NCBI GenBank assembly: GCA_000934385.1
Contig: KN880570.1
Location: 1-63,713 of the forward strand
Origin: Cylindrobasidium torrendii FP15055 ss-10
Taxonomy: Eukaryota > Basidiomycota > Agaricomycetes > Agaricales > Physalacriaceae
DNA: 63,713 nt
Direction: 5' to 3'
The notes under the pieces were generated by a model. It made no database searches, had not been told where the DNA came from, and saw only the letters and a program-made list of their open reading frames with translations. Shown here piece by piece: positions 24,704-35,967 of the stretch. A program made the translations under genes and the position numbers. Position 1 is the first letter of the stretch. Every line of letters begins with the position of its first letter.

Positions 24704-27700
24704 ATGGAACTGGCACTGAGTCTCTGTGCCATGCATCCTTTTGGGAGAGCAAATCCTCACACATACAGCTACATGCAAAGCCATCCCGCGTCATATGAAC
24801 TCCCATTGCCTCCTCAGGCTCAGTCATCCGATTCACCACCCAGCTCTATTCCAAACACCTCCGCTCTTACCTTCGCACTTCCCCCTCCCGCCCCTGCACA
24901 AAGCTCCCATCCACCAGCGCAACAGCCATACTATGGGCATTATAATCCCTATTACCCATCCAACCACTTCGCATATGCGCAATCTAGCCAAGTGCCGGAC
25001 CCCCATCAATATAGCCATCACGATGCGTCTATTTCGCGCAAGCGGCCCGCACAGACGGCTCCCGACGAAGCTCCCGCACCGCCTCCTAAACGTCGTGGAG
25101 GGCGTCCTGCGAGAAATGCCCCTGCGGCATCGACTGCAGCTCCAGTGGGCCCTCAGCAACATGGTGCACACCGAAGAGACACCGCGCGTCCACCGCCCAT
25201 GGAAAACCCCATCTTTACGGGGGCTCGAGCTCGGTCAGCTGCTAAGGGGAGTTCATCATGGTCATTCACTGTTGCATTCAACCCCGAATCTCCGCCGCAC
25301 GTCTCAGAGATTGAGCCTTACTCGCGCGTGTCGGATCGTCCTCTGAACGGCTCGAAATTGCGTTGTCGAATGTGCCGGTGTGTATTACCGTTCCGCAACT
25401 TCGCTATTTGAGATACATATTGACTCTTTCTGTAGCGCAGACTCACCTGCGACATGGAAAAACCATAGTTCATCCAACACAAATGTCAAAGAGCATCTTC
25501 GTACCCACCATGGACGTGTCTGGGAAAACATTTGCGTACGAGACGAACTCTCAGGGTGGGAACGACTTGGCATACCCAAACCTGAGCATACAGCAACAGA
25601 TGGTACCCCGTTGCAGACATATTCGCCTGAAGATTACACGACCGAGGGTATGCATACTCGTCTGGGGCGTTTGCTTGCTGTTGCCGATCTTGTATGTATC
25701 TTTGCTGTCTGAATCATATTCTACGGCACTCACGCATACTATCAGTCTATTGAATTCCCGGAAAGCTGGGAGTTTCGGGACTTCGTTCTTTATTGCAAAG
25801 CTGCTCCTGAGGGTGCACTTCAACCAGAGGACATCCCGGGACGGATGAAGATGACTGAAATAATGTTCAGTCTCTTTGGTCGGGAATTTGATAATATACG
25901 AGAGGACTTATCGGTATGTAGCCATCTTTCCCACCTACGCTCGAAGCTCAACACTTTTTCATAGCATGCGCTTGGTCGTATCTCTTTAACCTCGGATATG
26001 TGGTCTCGCGGCATCCTTCAAGGATACATGGCCATTACCGCACACTACATCATCGAGGATGAGGGGAAGCTCGACCTTAAGTCTCGATTAATCGCATTTC
26101 GACACGTCAAAGGTCAACACAGCGGCGAAAACATGGCAAGCGTATTCATGCATGTTCTGCAAGAGCTCGAAATTGCACATAATGTATGTATATTCCGATG
26201 GACTACAGTGAGGCTTTCATCTTACCTCAGTTCTTGCTGTAGGTTGGCATGATCACCCTCGACAATGCATACCCCAACGACACAATGATGCGTGCTCTTG
26301 AGCGCGAGCTCAAGAAACTAGGCTACTCCTTCTGTAGCCACGGAAATCGCTGCCGGTACGTACCATGTCCACACAAAGATACAGAATCCTCATTGCATCG
26401 TAGTTGTTGTCCACATGTCGTTAACCTTGCGGTGAAGGCTGGGCTTGACTATTTGACCGATGTCGACCCAAACGACCCTGAAATGGAGGGCAGCACAGAC
26501 TCGCCCAATGTCAGGTATGCATTCGACGATGTGCCAGACATTTATCTTGCAGTCAGCGAAGAGCTTCAGGATAATGTTGTGAAGAAAGTGAGAACCTTGG
26601 TGAACGCATGTCGTGCAAGTGATAGTCGCCGCGAGGATCTGCAAGATATCATCTCAGAAGGGAACGAAAAAGGCTGGTGGAAGGATAAGGATGGTCGCGC
26701 ACACACCATGAGCCAGCTAACGCTTCTGCGCGATGTTGACACCCGCTGGTCATCCATTTATTACATGGTTGAGCGCTTACTCTATCTCTACCCGGTACGT
26801 TCAACTCCATCCGTTGAAGCACCATTGCTCATAAGGTATCACAGGCTGTCGATGTACTAATGCGGAAGCGGGAGTACAACGGGTTTGCTTCGTTGTTGAC
26901 CGAGACTCAGCTTCGTGCTGCACGCGACCTTCGTGCGTTTCTCTATGTCTTCCATACCTCTCAGGAACTTGCATCTGCACAAAGCACTCCCACTCTCTCG
27001 ATGATACTCCCATTGTATGAGCAGCTTCGCACAAATCTCACCAATCTCCTCAAACCCCTTCCTCATTTCTCTCCGGCTATCTATGCCGCTCGGGATAAAC
27101 TGGATTATTATATTGGAGAGATGCGCTCGACAACAGCATACACATTGGCAACTTGCGAGTATATTCTTGAAATTTCGTCTACTACAATCACTGAAAGGCC
27201 AGCAGTTCTAAATCACAAGTACAAGCTTACCTGGATTGAAGACCAGTGGCTACCCCACGAAGTCGAACGTGCAAAGTCGCAAATTCGAGAAGCGGTATGT
27301 GCGTGCTTATAGTCGAATATGTATATCTTATTACTTGCAGATGCTTGTGCATCAACGCGCACTTCGCGAGCGGTCGGAGAAAGGATATTTAAGAACGGTG
27401 GCCTCTGCTACGGTCTACGGCCCTCCTAGCCGCGGCGTGGCTGAACAAGCCAGCGGGCTTCGTCGTTGTGCAAGCCTTACAGAACAGCTGTCCAACGGTA
27501 CCTTCGATCCTGATTGTCTCGAACCCGCGCTTTGCCCATCCCCAGCGTTGTCTTCTCCGAGAGATACTAGCAGTGAACCCGATGATGACGAGAGAAGGCG
27601 CACCTCTCTCTCAAATGAGCAAGCCGACAACATCGCAGTCGAGAATGAATTTCGACGATGGGTTGAGGATGGCATCTTGTGTGGGAGGGGTGCGGATTCC

Positions 27701-28125
27701 TATAATATGCTGGCTCAGTGGGGAGTGCGTATTCTGAATTCATTGTTTGTTCAACACATTCTGATATCTACAAGGTCGACCGTGCAAAATATCCAATCCT
27801 TTTTGGCCTCGCTCTCGACATCATGCCTGTGCAAGCATCTGCTGTTCCATGCGAACATGTCTTTTCATCGAGTAAAGAAACTGACTCCGACAAGCGCTCG
27901 CGTCTGTCCCCCGCGCTAATGGAAGTGCTTCAGGTACTGAAGAGCTTCTATCGAAATAAACGCCTATCATTCAAGGATGCCTGGGTTGCGAGGACGGAGA
28001 AAGATAGAGATTCGAAGCGGCCAACCGTCCTTGAGCTGGACACTCACCAGGTTGTCTCCCTGTTGGCAGCAGGGCGCGAAGATGAAATCCGTGAGCGCAT
28101 CCTGGAATTGGAACAAAGCCAGTAA
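24704..28125 (+). CDS. hAT transposase, full length, nine exons
   Basis: Exons 24704-25377, 25436-25691, 25746-25913, 25965-26183, 26243-26355, 26404-26794, 26845-27294, 27341-27724 and 27775-28125 total 3,006 bases, that is 1,001 residues with no stop. A Pro/Gln-rich N-terminus of about 170 residues ends in a basic PPKRRGGRP patch (likely nuclear signal). A BED-type zinc finger follows (CRMC ... HLRTHH). The RNase-H-like core shows LTSDMWSRG (first Asp), MITLDNAYPND (second Asp), RCCPHVVNLAVKAGL and RDVDTRWSSIYYMVERLLYL. The C-terminal dimerisation domain reads YPILFGLALDIMPVQASAVP, then CEHVFSSSKETDSDKRSRLS. An in-frame Met at 24731 is an alternative start. It acts in the nucleus, cutting and pasting the element through the inverted ends. 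Confidence 0.92.
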
Positions 28126-28298
28126 TATAGTATTTTATAATGCAGTAGATGTATCTATATCATTTTATCTATTCTTCAGAACAGCTCTCAGAAACCGGAC
28201 AGTGCAGTGGTAGGAGTGAAGCTTGCGGTGCTGCGCTAGGCGCGCCTCCGACGCCGATGATTGCCGCTCGAGTCGAGTCGGACTCGAGTCAACACGTG

Positions 28299-28341
28299 GG
28301 GCGACTCGAGTCGGACTCGGACTCGACTCACGGAAACACTA
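28299..28341 (-). repeat. Right terminal inverted repeat of the hAT element
   Basis: Ends in ...CTCACGGAAACACTA, the reverse complement of the left end. Related GAGTCGAGTCGGACTCGAGT units extend inwards to about 28268. Confidence 0.9.
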
Positions 28342-28349
28342 GTTCACGT
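28342..28349 (+). repeat. Right target-site duplication of the hAT element (GTTCACGT)
   Basis: Exact copy of 24242-24249, flanking the right end of the transposon. Confidence 0.95.
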
Positions 28350-28618
28350 CCAAGGCTCAGTTCCATTATCTATAAGCCAAGATTGCTCGCAGGACGACCT
28401 AGGACGACTCAGCCGCGGAATAGATTTATTTCAGAAAGAGGCGTGTACTCTGAGACCGCCTTACATAGATAAAGCACCGAGCGACAAAGTAGATTGCACA
28501 AAGATGGAATGATTAGCGTAAGTAAGACTCTACATAGTGTGGAATACGAATTATTAGGTGTAGTACTTAGTGAAAGAAGAGCTTATGCGTATTGCGGAGC
28601 GCAGGGAATGTCCAGAAA

Positions 28619-29438
28619 TTACGGATGAGAGATAGTGACTGTAATTCTCTGGCCCGGGATGCCTTCTGGGTGGCTTGAATCGTCTTGAGAGATGAAAGTA
28701 ATAGTGCCCGTACATGAGGGAGGCGCCTTCCCGAATGCCGCAGCGTGAGGGTGAACATTGCTTAGATGGCATGTACATGCGTACTGGCGCGTGTAAGAAT
28801 CCTGGCGTGCCTTTTTGTAAATAGGGTTCTTGTAGCTTCAGATAGATTATGAACGGCGAGAATGACGGATGGATAGTCGACGCACTGAATGTAGACACGA
28901 TGGGTTTTCGCCAGGTTTCTGGCAACCTCCCAGGTAATTTTTTTGTGGTCTGATTCCGGGTCCTTTATTAGCGCGTAAGACTCGGTATTAGTTGTCTTCG
29001 CGCGAATGGTTTGAGAAAGTCCATTAAAATCCAGGCAGGTTATGCCAGTCGGTGTGGGCGGTGTCTAAAGCACGTCAGTATAGCAGAATTTGCCTTTGCC
29101 TCGGGACGCACCACATCGTTCCCTTGCGACGTAGTGGGATTAAACGAGTTCTTGACGTGTCTAATCTTCTCGTCCACCGTCATGTTTGCATGTGTCACCA
29201 ACTCCTGCCTAGCCTGTCTTCTCTTTTCCGTCTTCTTCTTGTTGTACTCGCGCATTTTCATCCGGCACGCCAGACATGATTTCAGGTTCTCATCGTCGTT
29301 CAGCTCTTTCCTACAGCTGTAGCATAGACGTAGAAGAGGCTTGCTGCTGGTGCTAGCGGCGTTGGAGATACTACTTCCGAAGATAGGTTCCGGTAGTTCG
29401 TTGAAGGGAGAAGAACTTCGACGACCCTCGGAGGACAT
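28619..29438 (-). CDS. Unknown protein with CxxC...CxxC zinc-binding-like motif and basic helix
   Basis: I do not recognise a named family. Three exons (29438-29112, 29064-28886, 28835-28619) join phase-consistently to 240 residues. After a Ser-rich start comes LCYSCRKELNDDENLKSCLA and then a second CRM, that is Cys-x2-Cys-x12-Cys-x2-Cys, a probable zinc knuckle. A strongly basic helix rich in Lys and Arg follows (REYNKKKTEKRRQARQ). The C-terminal part (QYACTCHLSNVHPHAAAFGK, then TGTITFISQDDSSHPEG) looks like a folded domain. The pattern resembles unnamed Agaricomycete proteins with a Cys-pair finger next to a basic region and could bind nucleic acid. Introns of 47 and 50 bases support the model; the second uses a GTGCGT donor. 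It is divergent from the DUF6535 gene, 247 bases away. Confidence 0.6.
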
Positions 29439-29685
29439 GGTGGTTGTAACTTCAAAGCAATCGACGGTCCAGCTTAACGCGTCTGTGTCACGACATCACG
29501 TGATGCCGTCTGTCACAGGTTTCATGTTTCCCACGCAACTCGCTCCCAAAACATCAACAGCGCAAAGGCCCAAAGCTGGTTCAGTATAGCTCATTATCTA
29601 CAATGGAACACAAAAAGCAGTATGATGGTGCGCTTGTAAACGGTATAGATTGTTTTTTGTTGTGACCTTGCTACTACAAGACCAC

Positions 29686-31894
29686 ATGAAATCTCCTCGT
29701 TATGAGGACCCTTCCGCAAAGATATGGACCGCATATCTCTCAGAGGCGGACAGATACGATGATGCTCTGGCGCATAAGTGGAAGAGTGACATGGATGCAA
29801 TTCTCATCTTTGTGGGTTCTCAACGTCAACGTTGATCAGGACTACTTTGCTAAATTAGACATTTCGATAGGCTGGTCTGTTCTCCGCCAGCGTGACGGCG
29901 TTTCTTATCGAGAGCTATCAATATTTGGCTCCAGCAGCGGACGACGAGATGGTTAAGTTGCTTACCCAAATATCCGCTCAGATTGGGGGTCTAGGCATGG
30001 ATGGCAACTCGACCGTGATGCCGCCTCTTATTACCTTGGACGCTAGCAATGGGCCATTTCAGGCTGCACCCTCCGCCCTCATCTGTAGCATTCTATGGCA
30101 CCTCAGCCTGGCTTTCAGCCTCTTATGTGCTTTGTTTGCTACCCTTGTGCAACAGTGGACGCGGAATTATCGACAAGCAACCCAAATGGAAACCATTGCT
30201 CGTCGACGCGCTCGCATGTCTGCCTTCCTTTTCCAAGGGCTCGCACGATTTAAGATGCCAGTTGTGGTTGATACCATCCCACTCCTCCTGCATCTTTCAT
30301 TGTTTCTCTTCTTTGGCGGTCTCGTGGCATACTTGTACCTGTTTAACCAAGGAGTATCGTTTGCAATCCTGGGCATCCTAGTGCTCTGCGTGAGCGCCTA
30401 CGGTGTCATCACTGTCCTCCCTATCATCTATTTGGACTGCCCATACAGGACCCCTTTGACCATTTTATCATGGCGCTTGGCTCGGCACTTCCGACTTGGT
30501 GCAGGAAACAGTTCTGGCAGCTCGACATCATCCCTTGTCAGCAAAATTTCTACGTTTGGAGAAGCCAGAGCTACGGCAGCAACAGAGATATCGGATGCCC
30601 GAGACGAGCGTGACTTCCATGCAATGTGCTGGGCGTTAGGATCCTTGAGCGACGACAGCCAATTAGAGGCGTTCATCGAGGTTTTGCCTAGAGTGGTGGC
30701 ATGTACGGATTACAGCGCAAAGCTTCTCTTGGACCGACTCTTGCAGCATGACGATGTTACAGTTAGCTTGAGTTATCGCATTCCGCGTTTGCTCTTGACA
30801 AGTGTGGAGAAGGAGGTGAAGGTAGAGCTTCCGGCAGCGCAGAAAAGGGCGGTGACATGTTTGCGGGCGATATGGCCATTGACTATGTTGACCTTGCCAC
30901 ATCCAGGCGCTGGTATTCATCGGTCAACGGAGATGTTGCGATTCGAACGACAAACTCTGGATCACATTGCCTTGTTGGGTGCCCAACTACCCGGAATATC
31001 ACAATTCACATGTATGTTTATTGGTACTTCAGGAAGAGAATCAGCACTGACATACGTCAAGCTTCTGCAAGCGCTATCGTTGCGCGGACATTGCTCGATG
31101 TACACCTCTTTCATGCGCTCCGACTGGAGTTCGATCTGAATGAATTCGTTCGCACTCGGAAACGGCCAGAGGATAATGCACGCCAGTCAACCAACTTTGG
31201 ATTCGCCCATCGAGAGTCCGAGCATCTCTCTGGAAAACTTTCGGCTCGACTTGCAGACATGGGGAGCTGTCTTCAGTTGAAGGACGCGTTAGCTTCCTCC
31301 GATGTCTACTCGACAATGGACATGACGCGCGCAAATTTGGACGAGCTGCTTCGCCTCATCGTGTCTTCAGACTATTCTCGCTTAGTCGAGACACTCGTCA
31401 TAAATATGCGAGGATATATCCACCAGTATCGACAGCACGTCGAACAAGCTGGCTTCGACCTACTTATCGACTATATGCATTCTGTTGCGACAAGTCAACC
31501 CGGTATCCCTCATGAGGCGTCCAACACCCTCAGGCGCCTGTGGTTACACATCAACCAGACGGATCGAATGGCACAAGTTTTCACCATTGAGTCTCAAGCG
31601 ATGTTGGTATCCCGGACAATGAACGAAGTTTTCGACTCGAGGGTCCACTTGCCAGGAAGTGTTATGAACATCTTGCGAGACATCCTGACTCGGGGTGTAA
31701 TCACTGAGTCTGCGCTTGCCCAGAAGGCGCGCGCCATGGTGCAGCGATATATTTCAGTATCCTCTTTAGATAAGGCTGCCGAGACGGCGTGGACCAAAGC
31801 TGTAGAAACGTTGGACCGGCGCACTGATGGGCTTAATCGAGAAAAGGATATGTTGGATATATATTACCTTCATATTCATGCACGTTACAATTGA
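29686..31894 (+). CDS. DUF6535-domain multi-spanning membrane protein
   Basis: A basidiomycete-specific family of unknown function. Three exons are inferred: 29686-29818, from 29877 to about 31011, and from about 31064 to 31894, ending in HARYN. The domain opens with IWTAYLSEADRYDDALAHKW and GLFSASVTAFLIESYQYLAP, the first helix after a phase-0 intron. It continues with helix 2 (SLAFSLLCALFATLVQQWTR) and a pair of helices (DTIPLLLHLSLFLFFGGLVA and FAILGILVLCVSAYGVITVL). The C-terminal 450 or so residues are soluble and helical, with no known domain. The protein probably sits in an internal membrane. Expanded DUF6535 families are common in mushrooms. Confidence 0.82.
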
Positions 31895-32330
31895 TCCGTT
31901 GTAGAACCCAGTGTTAGTAGATGTTAATACACAGTCAAATGGATACGTTGTGGACACGACACTTGTCCACAGTGCTGATTGTTTGTTCACAATATCCAGC
32001 CAGGGGACACCGAGCAGCCTCAGACATGTCACGCAGCGCAGTACGCAGATAACTCTGAAAACTGGTCCTTCGGTACGACTGGTCGGCCTTGGTAGACAAA
32101 CACTCTGAATTGAACGCCTGGCCAGGTTGGCAGGAAGATCGGCGACACGTCCATACCCACCCCACGTGTGTGCCCCATAATGGCCTTGTTACATCACAGC
32201 ACACGAAAGGGATATTCGCTACCTTTCTGCCTTTCACTCTCATTCGCTATTTTGCCATTGTAATTCTCGTCGCGCGACAAGCCACTGCGACGCCGCTTCA
32301 TTTCGGCCGTTTCAACACGCCCAGTCGCTG
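31895..32330. other. Intergenic: DUF6535 3' end and NVJ2 promoter
   Basis: About 435 bases between two same-strand genes. No coding signal beyond short chance frames. C/T-rich tracts occur just before the NVJ2-like start. Confidence 0.5.
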
Positions 32331-35273
32331 ATGTCGCTCAAGGCAATCCTCTATGCCTACGTGCTCGGTGGCCTCACATTTATCCCGCTTGTCCTCGTTG
32401 GCCTTATTCTATTTACCGTCTACACGTCTGTTCCCGTTGGAGAAGTCGATGGTGCCAAGATCCGCCGAGGACAGCTTGAGGATGAACCAACCACAGAGGG
32501 TTTACCACCTTCACCAACCAATGCGAAGAATGCTGGAAATGACCTGAACGACCTTCCGCGGACGCGCAGGGGATGGATGACGATGCGCCGGACATTCGAG
32601 GAGTCACAATTCGATGGAGGCTACGTTACACTTGTGCGCTCTTTCTTGGATGCTCGCTCTAAGGACCCCAAGCGCTCGCGGCCAAAGGATATGTGGTATG
32701 TCGTCCTGAAGGGGACGATCCTTTACCTCTACGAAGACGAGGCAATGACCGAATGCGAGGCGGCTATCCAGCTCGGTGCCCACGATGTTGTAATCTATCC
32801 CGAAGACCTCCCGGACGCTGAACTCTTTGCAAAACGGAACGCTGTTTGCTTGAAGCCGAAGACACTGTTTGGCGGGATGCCGAGCGTGAGCAAGGAGATG
32901 AAGTTGGAGACAGACACGGAGAATGTGGATGCCGATGTTGTCAAGGATGCGAAGAGTGCCAGGGACGAGGCGCACGACAGCAGCACTCCGTGGTTCATGT
33001 TTGTGCGCTCAAACGTCGAAATGGAGGATTGGTACCTAGCCCTCAAACACGCATCCACCCAACCTGCGCAGACCCCCATGCTCCAGCCTCTCCAGCCTGT
33101 CTTTGACCCCGACGACATGAACAACCTTGTCTCAACGCTCGATGAACAACCCGACGTCATTCCCATGCGCTGGCTTAATGCACTCATCGGCCGGCTGTTC
33201 TACTCCTTCTACAAGACAGCCCGTCTAGAGAATGGCATTATTGGTCGCCTCATGAAGAAGCTTACCAAGGTCAAGACGCCAGCCTTCATTACTGAGCTCG
33301 CTGTCACCCAGGTCTCTGTTGGCAACACCACGCCCACATTCTCCAAACCGATGCTCAAAGAGCTCACCAAGGCTGGAGACGCGTCAATGGAAGTCCATGT
33401 TGCTTACAAGGGCGAAGTGCGCATCACGGTTGAAGCCATGGTCAAAATCGATATCGGGTCCTTCAGGTCATACAATGTCAAGCTCGTACTGGCCGTCGTT
33501 CTCAGGGAGATTGAAGGAAATCTGCTTATCAAGGTCAAGCGTCCTCCCAGCAACCGTATCTGGTACGCGTTCACGGCTATGCCCCGGATGGTCCTCGAAG
33601 TGGAGCCCATTGTGTCCGACCGGCAACTGACCTTGACGATGATCCTGAGCACGATTGAAAGCAAGCTGAAGGAAATTGTAAGTTGCCTTCAAGCCCTCTA
33701 TATTGACTGGAGCTCAGGATTGTAGATCCAAGAAAGCATTGTTCTGCCCAACATGGACGATATTTCGTTCTACGAAAGCATCCAACAGGATCACCGCGGT
33801 GGCATTTGGGCCGACTCAGCACGACGAGAACGCCAACCAGACCATTTATCTGAACCTCTAGATGAGGAAGCCGGCCCTTCATCCCCTCCCACTGGTCCCG
33901 CAGATACACTATCTGAAAGTGAAATCCCCTTGCCGCCTCCGTTAGACAAAACCTTGTCACTGCCAGAAGATACCGCGACCACCAAGTCATTGCCACAGCC
34001 CCCATCCATGGACGCCTCCACAGCAAGCGCACCGGCCGGCAGTGGCGCCGACTCCAAGAGTCGCCGCAGAACCTGGTTTTCGACAGTCCGGGGAGATGAA
34101 TTCAAGACAATGACGGAAGACATGGAGCAGGAGCGTGGTCGGTCCGTAGAGATTGAGAAGCCCGACACAAATCAACGGTCATTATCTACGCCTAGCAAAT
34201 CTGAAAGCCAACCACTCGATGATACCCCCGTCCTAGCTGAGCCAGCCGCACCTGATTCTCAAGCGGAGCAGGTTGGACCCAGTCGTTCATCTTCTCATAG
34301 TTCTGGCCGCGTATCCACTCCTGAACCAACATCGCCCACCCCCCGAACAGCACGATCTGGCTCCATATCCAACATTAGTCCGACCACAACGTTCCTTTCG
34401 ACTCTCAAGGCAAAAGCTGGCGACAAGCAGGCGCTGAGCAACTCTGCTAAGGAGGCGATGCGTAAATGGGGCTGGGGTGTAAAGAAGGATTCCGAGGATA
34501 GTGGGATGTCTGATCAAGGCTCTGTGAGCTCCGCATCATCTGCACGAACTCGCATCGACAGTATCGGGCATCGGGCTCGGACTAGCTATGCAGAAGTTCG
34601 AGCGGCCGTGGAGAATAGGCGAGGGAACGAAACGCCCGACTCACTGGCACCCCCAATGCAGAGCGGACTTTCTAGGACGCGAACGACGAGTACGGGATCG
34701 CACTCTTCTTCAACTTCACAACCAGATCCGGAAGAGACTCCTCCTACGCTTGCCGTTCCAACGCCCATACGAAGTCAGCCGCAGGCAAGGACAATGTCAA
34801 TACCGGGCATCCACAAAAGCCATCGTGGGGATGTCATGTCGATGGGATACGTCGCACCAGAACCGCCAGCACCTACGATGTCTCCACCAAGAAATCCGAT
34901 GTACAGGCTATGGAAAACATCTGGGCCGAGCCCACCTAGTCTGGCCTCGCAGGATGGAAGCACCAATGACAGTGGGGACGAGGCCGCTGACACTGCGACA
35001 CATTCTGACAATTTGAGCGATACTGTTCAACCATTGGCGATACCAAAGCGAGGTCCGGCGCCGCCATTACCCCCTCGGAAAGTGAGCGTGTCAAAACCCC
35101 ATACTCGTGTGGTGTCCGAGGCAGGACAGTCTGCGTCGGACAGTCTGAAGAATATTGTGAAGCGACAGTCCATCGGGAGGGATGAGGATGTCACAAAACG
35201 AGTGGATGGAGAGGAGGCACCGTCGCAGCAAGGTAGTACGGGCGTCGGTGCTCTAAATTCCGTTGCGCGGTAG
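32331..35273 (+). CDS. NVJ2: NVJ2/TEX2-like PH and SMP domain lipid-transfer protein
   Basis: Two exons (32331-33677 and 33726-35273) give 964 residues. An N-terminal membrane helix ([20 protein letters not shown]) is an ER anchor. A PH-like domain follows (about residues 95-245, with [18 protein letters not shown]). The SMP lipid-transfer domain (about 285-460) starts [18 protein letters not shown] and contains [18 protein letters not shown] and [19 protein letters not shown]. This order (TM-PH-SMP) is that of yeast Nvj2 and animal TEX2, which move ceramide or other lipids at ER contact sites. The remaining 500 residues are Ser/Pro/Thr-rich, disordered and probably phosphorylated, much longer than in yeast. 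The single intron falls in the SMP domain just after LKEI. Confidence 0.88.
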
Positions 35274-35967
35274 AAGTGGGTTTATTCTACGTGTGGAGAT
35301 GGGTTCTTTATTATGGGCTTTGTATAGTATGTTCCGCATTGTACATGACATAGCACGAGATAGCATCTGCAATTGGACGATAATTCATCGATATCATCCA
35401 GAAGACGTGTTCAATAGTTCGTGAGCTTCCCTCGTACTTACTGTGCATCTAGGATTACTGCCCATCCGAAATCAAAGGCCCAAAACAGCCTATTACTGTC
35501 GTCCTTCCAAAACTCCTGTCCCCTCCTTACAATGGTCTCAAGAGCCATAACACAGCAAAGTAACAGTGCTTAGTTGATCGACTAGCGGCTTAGTGCGACG
35601 CACAGCAAGAAGCAAAACTCCACACAAGAGACCACATGAAGACAAGCAGCCAGCTTGCCGTTATCCAAATTCTAGGATTTCAAAGGACATCTCCATTTCC
35701 CTAATGTTTTGGATAGATAATAAGCGGGGACCATTCATATAATACAGCAACTAGACATAGGTACGCGCAAAGAACGATAAATGAATGAGAGGGAACAATG
35801 AAACGAGCTGTAGGTACGTACGCGGCGCAACAGGGTGCGTTTTCAGGGTATGTCTGTGGCCAGCGTACTAAGGAGTGAGTAGAAAGTAAATAGTGTCCGG
35901 GGTGTAGGATCTGTGCATTTGGCTTGTCGTAGGAATGATCGTGATAGTCATGTATCCAAAATCCCAT
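35274..35967. other. Convergent 3' intergenic region
   Basis: About 690 bases between the stops of two convergent genes. A/T-richer than the flanks; nothing coding seen. Likely 3' untranslated regions and terminators of both. Confidence 0.5.

Larger units (their letters stand above)
24250..28341 (+). mobile_element. Complete hAT-superfamily DNA transposon, 4,092 bp
   Basis: The element is bounded by an exact 8-bp target duplication and by inverted ends beginning TAGTGTTTCCGTGAGTCGAG. It carries one gene on the plus strand, a 9-exon hAT transposase with no visible inactivating change. The terminal 50-120 bases on each side are made of GAGTCGAGTC/GACTCGAGTC units, probably transposase-binding sites. 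The 5' region also contains a 58-bp copy of the element's own exon 8. Everything needed for autonomous movement appears present. It lies 220 bases after paraoxonase-like copy 3. Confidence 0.95.

Noticed and set aside
24726..25346. 206-codon plus-strand frame inside transposase exon 1
   Set aside because: It overlaps the Pro/Gln-rich N-terminus of the transposase in another frame. Low-complexity codons keep both frames open; only the other one joins to the BED finger.
33577..34168. Long minus-strand frames of 125-151 codons
   Set aside because: Antisense to the disordered tail of the NVJ2-like gene; no signature.
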